Shown here piece by piece: positions 1 to 6,870 of a stretch of 47,211 nt of DNA; the first letter of the stretch is position 1, and every line of letters begins with the position of its first letter. The notes under the pieces were generated by a model. That model was not told the origin of the DNA. It made no database searches and was given only the letters and a program-made list of their open reading frames with translations. The position numbers and the translations under genes are program-made. This stretch comes from Rhodoferax sp. (GTDB taxonomy: Bacteria; Pseudomonadota; Gammaproteobacteria; Burkholderiales; Burkholderiaceae_C), in contig NZ_JAUYQD010000067.1 of the NCBI RefSeq assembly GCF_030697375.1, positions 1 to 47,211 of the forward strand. Reading direction: 5' to 3'.

Positions 1-137
1 GCCACATCGATTGCCGTCGAATCACCGTTACCCACCAGATTCCAACCCGCTGTCAGGTTGATTGTTGTGGCTGCACTGGCAAGCCCCGGCAAAAGCAGAC
101 TCGGTAAAAGAAATGCACGAATAAGGTTTGAACGCAT
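1..137 (-). CDS. Secreted protein of unknown function, N-terminus only
   Basis: The gene runs off the left edge of the window; only about 45 codons are visible. The start ATG is at 137-135. The first 20 or so residues form a clear signal peptide (MRSN, then a Leu-rich core and an A-S-A type cleavage region). The mature part begins with T-T-I-N-L-T and contains the short motif GWNLVGNG. I do not recognise the family. A run of export signal followed by beta-type residues suggests a periplasmic or surface protein. The codon use and lower GC of this end differ from the metabolic genes to the right. Seen: signal peptide and open frame to the edge. Inferred: secretion. Confidence 0.6.
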   Translation of the reverse strand, partial: MRSNLIRAFLLPSLLLPGLASAATTINLTAGWNLVGNGDSTAIDV

Positions 138-210
138 GGAAACTTTCTGAAATGGGTGGAGTCGGAAGAATTAGGCTTTTGAACAATTCGACTTATAAAT
201 CGTTGAGGAC

Positions 211-255
211 TATACCCCCGCTAAGTCAATAAAAATATCCTAAAAATAGGGGGTA
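211..255. promoter_or_regulatory. Facing TACCCCC motifs and CCTA-AAAA-TAGG palindrome
   Basis: TATACCCCC at 211-219 faces GGGGGTA at 249-255. A perfect 12-nt palindrome, CCTAAAAATAGG, lies at 239-250. All sit between the small lipoprotein gene and the truncated secreted-protein gene, just upstream of the latter. This could be a regulator site for the 137-1 gene; no convincing -35/-10 pair was found. The regulator is unknown. Confidence 0.3.
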
Positions 256-260
256 CATAC

Positions 261-410
261 TCATTGCGCCGGGAGTACGACATCCATCAAATGCACGTTC
301 AACATCGTGCTACCCACCTGATTCTGCAAGGCGCCCCCACCCCCACCACATCCGACTAGTATGGCGACAGCCACCACAGTAACGAACATTCGCCTAATAA
401 TTCGATCCAC
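261..410 (-). CDS. Putative small lipoprotein (49 aa)
   Basis: This short frame starts with GTG at 410-408, preceded by a good Shine-Dalgarno (GGAGG, 6 nt spacing), and stops at 263-261. An ATG eight codons in (389) is an alternative start. The N-terminus has two or three Arg, then a hydrophobic stretch (VTVVAVAILVG) ending in a lipobox, L-V-G-C, followed by a Gly run. That is the signature of signal peptidase II processing and lipid anchoring at the inner or outer membrane. The mature peptide is only about 29 residues and matches no family I know. It is the gene immediately upstream of, and on the same strand as, the truncated secreted-protein gene, so co-transcription is possible. Support is the RBS plus lipobox; no homology was available. 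Confidence 0.5.
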   Translation of the reverse strand: MDRIIRRMFVTVVAVAILVGCGGGGGALQNQVGSTMLNVHLMDVVLPAQ

Positions 411-625
411 TAACTTCCTCCCAATATTTTTAGTCGCAATTCACAGCTATTGCAGTGAATTCTACGAACTCAACGCTAACGGGGTTACACGAGATCCGGG
501 CCGATTCTGACGGCCGAAGCAAGGCTTGTATATCCCCCGTTCGGGTGAGTTTGAGAGTGATTTTTGCAAATCCGATGTCTAAAAACGAAAGGCAGGCCAA
601 CTTGCACCGGTATTATTTCGCGTAC

Positions 626-946
626 CTAGAGATCAACCGTCACCTCATTGATTCGGTGCCATGTGTCAAATGACTTGCCCAACTTCACCCACATCCCATC
701 CATTGCTTGACTGACGTCGGCTTCATGGCTGGCCTGCAGTCGCCAGAATGTTTGCCGGTGCATCCCCTTGGGTTTGCCGCCTGCGCCGTTAAAAATGCCA
801 GCCGTCCAGCCCAGGCGGTCGCGCAGCTTGCCTGCCCGTCGAATGTTGCGATCATCCGGGGTTTCTCGTTGGCTCTTGTACGCAAGCCGCTGGTAAATTG
901 CCCCCGGAATGTGCAACACTCTAACGGACCATATCGCACGACACAA
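626..946 (-). CDS. Doubtful hypothetical ORF or gene remnant (106 aa)
   Basis: An open frame of 106 codons lies between the AT-rich left end and tRNA-Arg. The middle of the peptide has an ordered, basic stretch (KLRDRLGW, then a G-rich turn, KPKGMHRQTFWRL, then ASHEADVSQAMDGM) that reads like part of a real protein. The ends look random. I cannot assign a family. It abuts the 3' side of a tRNA gene, a common place for leftovers of integrated elements, so a decayed mobile-element gene is one reading. No good ribosome binding site is apparent. The rest of 411-1000 holds nothing else I can support. Confidence 0.3.
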   Translation of the reverse strand: MCRAIWSVRVLHIPGAIYQRLAYKSQRETPDDRNIRRAGKLRDRLGWTAGIFNGAGGKPKGMHRQTFWRLQASHEADVSQAMDGMWVKLGKSFDTWHRINEVTVDL

Positions 947-963
947 AGCAGGTTATCAGAGGG

Positions 964-987
964 GAAATAAAAAAGCCGGAAGGCTTT
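964..987 (-). terminator. Intrinsic terminator of tRNA-Arg
   Basis: Read on the minus strand, AAAGCC-TTCC-GGCTTT forms a 6-bp stem with a 4-nt loop, followed directly by a T-rich tract. It starts about 20 nt after the tRNA 3' end. Confidence 0.75.
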
Positions 988-1008
988 AAACCCTTCCTGC
1001 ATCTAATT

Positions 1009-1083
1009 TGGTCCCGCCAGTAGGAATCGAACCTACATCTAGCACTTAGGAGGCACTCGTTCTATCCATTGAACTATGGCGAG
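1009..1083 (-). tRNA. tRNA-Arg (anticodon CCT)
   Basis: A 75-nt cloverleaf on the minus strand. The acceptor stem pairs CTCGCCA with TGGCGGG (one G-U). Discriminator A and an encoded CCA follow. The D arm contains the usual TAGTTCAATGGATAG run, the anticodon loop reads CTCCTAA (anticodon CCT), and the T arm is GTAGG-TTCGATT-CCTAC. It decodes AGG, a rare Arg codon in such GC-rich genomes. The gene is followed by its own terminator. Such tRNA 3' ends are frequent integration sites, and the sequence beyond it (1-1000) differs in composition. Confidence 0.95.
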
Positions 1084-1114
1084 ACAGCCGGGCATTGTAA
1101 GGCTGGCAGAGGGC

Positions 1115-2329
1115 TTATTTGGTCAGCTGGCGCATGGCTTCTTCCAGGCCCTTGAGCGTGAGGGGGTACATGCGCTGGTGCATCAGCTGCTGCACGATGC
1201 TGATGCTCTGGCGGTATTGCCACACGCCCTGCGGTTCGGGGTTGATCCAGGCAAACTTGGGGAAGGCGTGGGTCAGGCGTTGCAGCCACTCGGCACCGGC
1301 TTCCGGGTTGTTGTATTCCACGCTACCGCCAGGCTGCAAAATCTCGTAGGGGCTCATGGTGGCGTCGCCCACAAAGATCAGTTTGTAGTCCTTGTTGTAC
1401 TTGCGGATGATGTCAAAGGTTTCGAACTTTTCGGCAAAACGGCGGCGGTTGTTCTTCCACATGAAGTCGTAGACGCAGTTGTGGAAGTAATAGAACTCCA
1501 GGTGCTTGAACTCGGTTTTGGTGGCACTGAACAACTCTTCCACCCGGGCGATGTGCTCGTCCATGGTGCCGCCCACGTCCATGAGCAGCAGCACCTTGAC
1601 GTTGTTGTGGCGCTCGGGGCGCATCTTGATGTCGAGGTAGCCCGCATTGGCCGCCGTCTTGCTGATGGTCTCGTCCAGGTCCAGCTCGTCTTCATGGCCT
1701 TCGCGGGCGAACTTGCGCAGGCGGCGCAGTGCCACCTTGATATTGCGGGTGCCCAGCTCTTGCGTGTCGTCGTAGTCCTTGTAAGCGCGTTGGTCCCACA
1801 CCTTCACGGCGCTTTTGTTGCGGCTTTTGTCCTGGCCAATGCGGATGCCCTGGGGGTTGTTGCCATAAGCCCCAAAAGGAGAGGTGCCGCCGGTGCCAAT
1901 CCATTTGGAGCCGCCTTCGTGGCGTTCTTTTTGCTCCTCCAGACGCTTTTTCAGCGTTTCCATCAACGCGTCCCAGCCCATCGCCTGCAGCTTGGCCAGT
2001 TCTTCGGGGCTGAGCATGCCTTCCATGTTTTTGCGCAGCCACTCCTGCGGGATGTCCTTGGTGAAGTCGGCCACCATCTCCACGCCCTTGAAGTAGGCGG
2101 CGAAGGCGCGGTCGAACTTGTCGTAGTGTTTTTCGTCCTTCACCAGGGTGGTGCGGCTCAGGTAGTAAAAGTCGTCGATCTTGTAGCCACTGGGCTCGGC
2201 GTCATCGTCGGGCTGGGGCGTGTTGGGGCCGACCACGCCTTTTTTCAGGGCTTCGAGCAGTGTCAGGTACTCCTTGACGGAGACTGGCAACTTGGCGGAG
2301 CGCAGGGTGTAGAAAAAATCGAGCAGCAT
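1115..2329 (-). CDS. VWA-domain protein of the CoxE-like type
   Basis: A 404-residue protein whose C-terminal part carries a von Willebrand A fold. The MIDAS position reads D251-V-G-G-T-M-D, so the usual D-x-S-x-S is altered with Gly at the first Ser; as I recall, this is usual in this subgroup. A charged linker (about 125-245) precedes the domain. Such proteins pair with MoxR AAA+ ATPases as metal-dependent chaperone modules, proposed to insert cofactors or mature protein complexes. The matching MoxR gene is at 4043-3189 in the same operon. The start ATG has a strong AGGAG upstream. The gene ends 31 nt before tRNA-Arg. Function of the pair is inferred from the family; the client is unknown. 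Confidence 0.85.
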   Translation of the reverse strand: MLLDFFYTLRSAKLPVSVKEYLTLLEALKKGVVGPNTPQPDDDAEPSGYKIDDFYYLSRTTLVKDEKHYDKFDRAFAAYFKGVEMVADFTKDIPQEWLRKNMEGMLSPEELAKLQAMGWDALMETLKKRLEEQKERHEGGSKWIGTGGTSPFGAYGNNPQGIRIGQDKSRNKSAVKVWDQRAYKDYDDTQELGTRNIKVALRRLRKFAREGHEDELDLDETISKTAANAGYLDIKMRPERHNNVKVLLLMDVGGTMDEHIARVEELFSATKTEFKHLEFYYFHNCVYDFMWKNNRRRFAEKFETFDIIRKYNKDYKLIFVGDATMSPYEILQPGGSVEYNNPEAGAEWLQRLTHAFPKFAWINPEPQGVWQYRQSISIVQQLMHQRMYPLTLKGLEEAMRQLTK

Positions 2330-2339
2330 AGGCTTCTCC

Positions 2340-2936
2340 TCAAGCGCGTGGCTTGTCCAGCAGGTACAGCAATTGGGCCTTGGCCTCAGGCCACTCGCCG
2401 CTACGCATGCTGTACATCACCGTGTCGCGGATGGTGCCGTCGCGGCGCAGTGCGTGGCCGCGGATGACGCCGTCTTTTTTGGCGCCCAGGCGCTCGATGG
2501 CGGCCTGGGAGGCAAAGTTGTAGTTGTCGGTGCGCCAGCCGACCACATGGCAGCCCAGGGTTTCAAACGCGTGGGTCAGCAGCAGCAGTTTGCAGGTGGT
2601 GTTGACGTGGGTGCGCTGGCTGCTTTTGCCGTACCAAGTCCAGCCGATTTCCACCCGCTTCAACGCGGGCACGATGTCGTGGTAGCTGGTGCAGCCCAGC
2701 ACCTGGCCCGTGGCGGTTTCGACCACGGCAAAGGCGAAACGGTTGCCGGCTTCCCGCATGGCCAAGGCGTCGACGATGTATTGGCGGGTGTTGTCGGGCT
2801 CGGGCACCGAGGTCACCCGGATGTTCCACAAGGCGCCGTCGGCGGCGGCTGCGCGCAGCCCTGCTTCATGGTCCAGATTCAGCGGCACGAGACCAATGCC
2901 ACGTGCGCTCAGGGTGATCGGTTCCACAAATGCCAT
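2340..2936 (-). CDS. GNAT-family N-acetyltransferase
   Basis: A 198-residue protein of the RimJ/RimL-like branch of GNAT acetyltransferases, which move an acetyl group from acetyl-CoA to an amine. It opens with a beta strand and FVEPITLSARG, has the conserved I-G-W-T-W region (core strand beta-4) near residue 115, and the late N-x-x-S-x-x-x-I-E-R-L-G-A motif typical of the family. The open frame extends farther upstream, but the ATG at 2936 follows the preceding gene by 2 nt and gives normal family length. It lies between the small membrane protein and the VWA gene with 10 nt to the latter, so it is translated in the MoxR-VWA operon. Substrate unknown. Confidence 0.85.
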   Translation of the reverse strand: MAFVEPITLSARGIGLVPLNLDHEAGLRAAAADGALWNIRVTSVPEPDNTRQYIVDALAMREAGNRFAFAVVETATGQVLGCTSYHDIVPALKRVEIGWTWYGKSSQRTHVNTTCKLLLLTHAFETLGCHVVGWRTDNYNFASQAAIERLGAKKDGVIRGHALRRDGTIRDTVMYSMRSGEWPEAKAQLLYLLDKPRA

Positions 2937-2938
2937 CT

Positions 2939-3163
2939 TCAGTCCTTGGATTTTGGGTTTTGGCGTGCACGCCAGCGCCGGGCCAACTGCAAACCACCGC
3001 CGCCGCCCAATCCGACCAGAAGAATGGCGCCGATGCTGGCGTTGCCATAACCGGGGGCAAAAATGTCCAGGCCCAGCAGGCGCCCGGCCCAAAAGCCCAG
3101 CAACGCGCCGCCGATAAAACCGACGGCATCCGACAGGCCTTCGAGCCACAGGGAGTTATTCAT
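2939..3163 (-). CDS. Small Gly-rich membrane protein (74 aa)
   Basis: A 74-residue protein with two hydrophobic, glycine-rich segments (VGFIGGALLGFWAGRLLGL and ASIGAILLVGLGGGGGL) and a basic tail (ARRWRARQNPKSKD), which would place the C-terminus in the cytoplasm. No family recognised. It starts 25 nt after the MoxR gene stop and ends 2 nt before the GNAT start, so it belongs to the operon. A membrane anchor or partner for the MoxR-VWA pair is a guess from position only. A longer frame upstream (to 3238) overlaps the MoxR gene and is less likely. Confidence 0.65.
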   Translation of the reverse strand: MNNSLWLEGLSDAVGFIGGALLGFWAGRLLGLDIFAPGYGNASIGAILLVGLGGGGGLQLARRWRARQNPKSKD

Positions 3164-3188
3164 GGTAAGGGTCGTTTTGAATATTGGG

Positions 3189-4043
3189 TTAGCGGTTGTG
3201 GCGCTGCATGAACATGAGTTTTTCGAACAAAGTGACATCTTGTTCGTTTTTCAGCAAGGCGCCGACCAGCGGTGGGACGGCCATTTTGTCGTCCTTGGTT
3301 TGCAGGGCTTCCAGCGGAATGTCTTCGGCCAGCAGCAGCTTGAGCCAGTCCAGCAGCTCACTGGTGGACGGTTTCTTTTTGAGACCCGGCAGGTTGCGCA
3401 CGTCGAAAAAGGTTTTCATGGCAGCCGCCAGCAGTTCCTTTTTCAGCCCCGGAAAGTGCACATCCACAATGCTTTGCATGGTGGGCGCATCGGGGAATTT
3501 GATGTAGTGGAAAAAGCAGCGCCGCAAAAACGCGTCGGGCAGCTCTTTTTCGTTGTTGGAGGTGATAAACACCAGCGGACGGTGCTTGGCCTTGACCAGC
3601 TGGCGGGTCTCGTAGCAGTAAAACTCCATGCGGTCGATTTCGCGCAGCAAGTCGTTGGGGAACTCGATGTCGGCTTTGTCGATCTCGTCGATCAGCAGGG
3701 CCACCGGCTTGTCGGCGGTGAAGGCCTGCCACAGCACGCCTTTGATGATGTAGTTGTGGATGTCCTTGACACGCTCGCCGCCATCGACGTCGGACAGTTG
3801 CGAGTCGCGCAGGCGGCTCACGGCGTCGTATTCGTACAAGCCCTGCTGCGCCTTGGTGGTGGATTTGATGTGCCACTGCAAGAGCGGCATGTCCAGCGCC
3901 TCGGCCACTTCCTCGGCCAGCATCGTTTTGCCGGTGCCCGGTTCACCCTTGACCAGCAGCGGGCGCTGCAAGGTGATGGCCGCGTTGACCGACAGCATCA
4001 AATCCTGGGTGGCGACGTAGTTTTTTGTTCCGTGGAATTTCAT
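3189..4043 (-). CDS. MoxR-family AAA+ ATPase
   Basis: A 284-residue AAA+ ATPase. Walker A is G33-E-P-G-T-G-K-T40, Walker B is A-L-L-I-D-E-I-D near 115-122, and a sensor-1 Asn follows in F-I-T-S-N-N-E, with an arginine-finger-like F-L-R-R-C. Length and order match the short MoxR subgroup. These ATPases work with VWA proteins as chaperones for enzyme maturation; the VWA partner is three genes downstream in the same transcript. It is the first gene of the operon and is divergent from the cytochrome c gene at 4151, with about 107 nt between the starts for two promoters. Family assignment is firm; the client enzyme is not known. Confidence 0.92.
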   Translation of the reverse strand: MKFHGTKNYVATQDLMLSVNAAITLQRPLLVKGEPGTGKTMLAEEVAEALDMPLLQWHIKSTTKAQQGLYEYDAVSRLRDSQLSDVDGGERVKDIHNYIIKGVLWQAFTADKPVALLIDEIDKADIEFPNDLLREIDRMEFYCYETRQLVKAKHRPLVFITSNNEKELPDAFLRRCFFHYIKFPDAPTMQSIVDVHFPGLKKELLAAAMKTFFDVRNLPGLKKKPSTSELLDWLKLLLAEDIPLEALQTKDDKMAVPPLVGALLKNEQDVTLFEKLMFMQRHNR

Positions 4044-4150
4044 GGTTCGAGCTTATTTGAGAGAGGCAGCGTTCAGGTTAGGCGAAAGGTCGTGGATCGA
4101 TATAATGAATGTTTGATCCATCTCAAACATTGGTTGATTGTCCTCCCAAA

Positions 4151-4816
4151 ATGAATAAATTCCTGTCATTACTGCCTGTACTGGTTGTCGCGTGTGTGAC
4201 CAACTTCTCTGCCAATGCCCAGGAGATCAAGGGTGACGCCAAGGCAGGCGAGAAAAAAATCGCCATGTGTATTGGCTGCCATGGTATCAAGGGATACCAG
4301 TCCAGTTTCCCCGAGATTCACAAGGTTCCCATGATTTCCGGGCAGGGCGCTGGCTACATCGCGTCGGCTCTGAATGCCTACAAAAAAGGCGAGCGCAAAC
4401 ATCCCACCATGCGGGGTATTGCGGACTCCCTGAATGAGCAGGACATTGCCGATGTGGCGGCCTATTACGCAGCCAGTGGTGTGGCAGAAGGTGCTGCCGC
4501 CCCCGCCAAAGCGGCCGATGGCAATACCAAGGCCATGGCATTGTTGGCCAAAGGTAACTGTGCGTCTTGCCATGGCGAGAACTTCAGCAAACCGATCGAC
4601 CCCTCCTATCCCAAAATTGCCGGCCAGCACAGTGATTACCTGTTCGTGGCTTTGAAAGCCTACAAAGCCGAAGGCAGTGCCGTGGTGGGCCGCGGCAATG
4701 CCATCATGGGCGGGATTGCCAAGCAGTTTTCCAATGCCGAGTTGAAGGAGTTGGCCAACTACGTGGGCAGCTTGCCCTCGGAACTCAAAATCGTGCCGCA
4801 AAACCGCTTCAAATAA
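4151..4816 (+). CDS. Diheme cytochrome c, c4 type
   Basis: A 221-residue periplasmic cytochrome. A signal peptide (about 1-23, ending ANA) precedes two similar heme domains with C40-I-G-C-H and C137-A-S-C-H. Met residues later in each half (MRGI, IMGG) are candidates for the sixth ligand. Two-fold internal repeat and length match cytochrome c4, a soluble or membrane-associated electron carrier to terminal oxidases. The frame opens earlier (4109), but the ATG at 4151 begins the signal peptide. It stands alone, with its own terminator, divergent from the MoxR operon. It could feed the aa3 oxidase encoded at 18-27 kb; that link is inference. Confidence 0.9.
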   Translation: MNKFLSLLPVLVVACVTNFSANAQEIKGDAKAGEKKIAMCIGCHGIKGYQSSFPEIHKVPMISGQGAGYIASALNAYKKGERKHPTMRGIADSLNEQDIADVAAYYAASGVAEGAAAPAKAADGNTKAMALLAKGNCASCHGENFSKPIDPSYPKIAGQHSDYLFVALKAYKAEGSAVVGRGNAIMGGIAKQFSNAELKELANYVGSLPSELKIVPQNRFK

Positions 4817-4838
4817 GCTGCAGCGCTGTACCCACCTT

Positions 4839-4864
4839 AAAAGCCGCTCTTGAGCGGCTTTTTT
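4839..4864 (+). terminator. Intrinsic terminator of the cytochrome c4 gene
   Basis: AAGCCGCT-CTTG-AGCGGCTT is a perfect 8-bp stem with a 4-nt loop at 4841-4860, followed by TTTT. It starts about 23 nt after the stop codon. The A run on its left would also let it work on the other strand. Confidence 0.9.
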
Positions 4865-4967
4865 GTGGCCGATGGTGGCTGCGAACCGGGCCACCAGCAA
4901 GCTGTTGTACCCATGTAATTTATTTTGGATACATTGCCTCCATGGTCCTTCAATCAGAGTCAAAAAT

Positions 4968-6272
4968 ATGCAGCGTATTGTCATCGTAGGGGGTGGGGCT
5001 GGTGGGTTGGAGTTGGCGGTGCGCTTGGGCAACACACTGGGCAAAAGCAAAAAAGCGCACATCACGTTGATCGATGCCGTGCGCACCCATTTGTGGAAGC
5101 CCTTGTTGCACCAGGTGGCGGCAGGCACGCTGGACAGCCATGCGGACGAGTTGGAATACTTTGCCCTGGCCCGCAAGCACCACTTTCAGTTCCGTCTGGG
5201 ACGCATGGATGGCCTGTCGCGGGCCCAAAAAGAAGTTGCTCTGGCGTCTACGCTGGACGAAGAGGGGGCCGAGGTCTTGCCGCGCCAAGCCATTGCCTAC
5301 GACACGCTGGTTATCGCACTGGGGAGCCAGACCAATGACTTTGGCACGGCGGGCGCACGTGAGCACTGCATCATGCTGGACACGCCGCTGGCGGCCAAAC
5401 AATTTCACCGCCGCCTGATCAATTCCTGCCTGCGTGCCCAGGCACAGGGCAAGGCAGCAGGGGAAGGGCGTTTTACCGTCACCATCATCGGGGGCGGCGC
5501 CACAGGGGTGGAACTGTCGGCCGAGCTGCACATGACGACCAAGATCTTGTCGACCTACGGGCTGTCCAATTTCCATCCCCAGAAAGACCTCAAAATCGTG
5601 ATCGTGGACGCTTCAACGCGGCTTCTGCAGGCCCTGCCGGAACGCCTGTCGGAGGCCGTGTCCCTGGAGTTGCGCAAGCTCGATGTGGAGATTCACACCA
5701 ACGAAAAGGTGATTGAGGTCTCCAAAGCCGGCGTCAAGATGGCCAGCGGCAAGTTCATCCCCAGCGGTATCGTGGTCTGGGCGGCGGGCATCAAGGCGCC
5801 CGATTTCATGAAAGACCTGGACGGGTTGGAGACCAACCGCATCAACCAGTTGCTGGTGCAGCGCACGCTGCAAACCACGCGCGACCCCAGCATCTTTGCA
5901 CTGGGCGATTGTGCCGCGTGTCCGCAGGGCGAGGGCCAAGCCATGGTGCCCCCGCGGGCCCAGTCGGCGCACCAGCAGGCCGCGATGCTGGCCCAATCCC
6001 TGGTCCGGATGATGGACGGCAAGCCCTTGCCCGAGTTTGTCTACAAAGACTACGGCTCCCTGGTCTCGCTGGGGGACCACAGCACCCTGGGCAGCCTGAT
6101 GGGGGCCATTGCCAGTGGCTCCGTGTTCATCGAAGGGCATATTGCCAAGTGGATGTACTGGTGGCTGCACAAGCACCACCAGATCGCGGTGAACGGTGTG
6201 TTCCACACCTGGCTAAGCACCTGGGCCGAGACCATCAACTGGGCGCGCAACCCCCGGATCAAGCTGCACTAG
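4968..6272 (+). CDS. ndh: Type II NADH dehydrogenase (NDH-2)
   Basis: A 434-residue FAD flavoprotein that oxidises NADH and reduces quinone at the inner face of the membrane without pumping protons. The N-terminal FAD site is G8-G-G-A-G-G13. A second dinucleotide fold (I-I-G-G-G-A-T-G-V-E) lies near 170 for NADH. The motif F-A-L-G-D-C-A near 310 contacts FAD. The C-terminus has an aromatic amphipathic stretch (KWMYWWLHKHHQ) suited to membrane binding. The frame opens at 4863, but the ATG at 4968 begins directly with the Rossmann strand. Candidate promoter sequence lies in the AT-rich 4900-4960. It gives a second, non-pumping entry to the respiratory chain. Confidence 0.9.
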   Translation: MQRIVIVGGGAGGLELAVRLGNTLGKSKKAHITLIDAVRTHLWKPLLHQVAAGTLDSHADELEYFALARKHHFQFRLGRMDGLSRAQKEVALASTLDEEGAEVLPRQAIAYDTLVIALGSQTNDFGTAGAREHCIMLDTPLAAKQFHRRLINSCLRAQAQGKAAGEGRFTVTIIGGGATGVELSAELHMTTKILSTYGLSNFHPQKDLKIVIVDASTRLLQALPERLSEAVSLELRKLDVEIHTNEKVIEVSKAGVKMASGKFIPSGIVVWAAGIKAPDFMKDLDGLETNRINQLLVQRTLQTTRDPSIFALGDCAACPQGEGQAMVPPRAQSAHQQAAMLAQSLVRMMDGKPLPEFVYKDYGSLVSLGDHSTLGSLMGAIASGSVFIEGHIAKWMYWWLHKHHQIAVNGVFHTWLSTWAETINWARNPRIKLH

Positions 6273-6317
6273 ACCATGCCGCACTCGGCCTGCGGGCCTG
6301 GTGCCGTCATCGCCGCC

Positions 6318-6752
6318 CTAGTCCTTGGTGGCGTGGCGCTGCACGCAGGCGATGTAGGCGTTGCCGTCGGGTGGGCGGCCGGCGCGTTGGCTTTCCCACA
6401 GCATGGTGCCCAGGCACTCCATGGCGTCGTGGTGGGCGTGGTGCAGGGAGTTGCGCTTGTGGGTGAGCAACTCCACCGCCTGGCGGATGCCGCGCGGCTG
6501 GTCGATGGAGCACTGCTCGCTGATCGACAGGTGCATGGAGAGGTGCAAAAACGGGTTGGTGCGGCCCTCTTCGGCCTCGTACATGGTGGCCAGTGCGGTG
6601 TCCACATCGGCAAAATCCGCGTGGTATTCGGGATGCTCGTCCATCCACTGGCTTGCTATGGTTTCTATAGCTTCCAGCGCTTGCCCTGCACGGGCCTTGG
6701 CGTAAACGGAGCAAAAAAAGCGGCGAACATCGGCTTGGGAAGGACTGAACAT
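6318..6752 (-). CDS. DUF1841 family protein
   Basis: A 144-residue protein with the hallmarks of DUF1841: an N-terminal M-F-x-P-S-x-x-x-x-R-x-F-F, the H-P-E-Y-H motif near residue 40, and the block NPFLHLSMHLSISEQ followed by D-Q-P-R-G-I-R. Function is unknown; it is conserved in beta- and gammaproteobacteria. It is monocistronic and convergent with ndh. The stretch around residues 20-33 (GQALEAIETIAS) coincides with a weaker copy of the dispersed repeat on the opposite strand. Its length there equals that of the Pseudomonas homologue as I recall it, so the repeat did not lengthen the protein. Confidence 0.9.
   Translation of the reverse strand: MFSPSQADVRRFFCSVYAKARAGQALEAIETIASQWMDEHPEYHADFADVDTALATMYEAEEGRTNPFLHLSMHLSISEQCSIDQPRGIRQAVELLTHKRNSLHHAHHDAMECLGTMLWESQRAGRPPDGNAYIACVQRHATKD
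6655..6697 (+). repeat. Dispersed repeat, copy A (inside DUF1841 gene)
   Basis: GCTAT-(7)-ATAGC is followed by a TTCCAGCGCT block and a degenerate CGGGCCTTGG end. It is the weakest copy, on the strand opposite to the gene. The coding strand reads A-L-E-A-I-E-T-I-A through it. Confidence 0.5.
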
Positions 6753-6870
6753 GGGGCAAGGTTAACACGCCGCTCCGGTGCGGGGCGTGTACCGGCGTGA
6801 CAGGCTTTTGTGGTGATCTTGGGTACAGTCGCCGGTCTGTTGTTTCACCGGAGTCCACTGGAAACCTGCC

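Noticed and set aside
455..673. 72-codon plus frame in the AT-rich left end
   Set aside because: No RBS, no recognisable pattern, and composition consistent with chance.
1076..2467. Long plus-strand open frame over the VWA gene
   Set aside because: It is the antisense shadow of the VWA gene; the peptide is rich in Leu/Val/His with no domain and no RBS.
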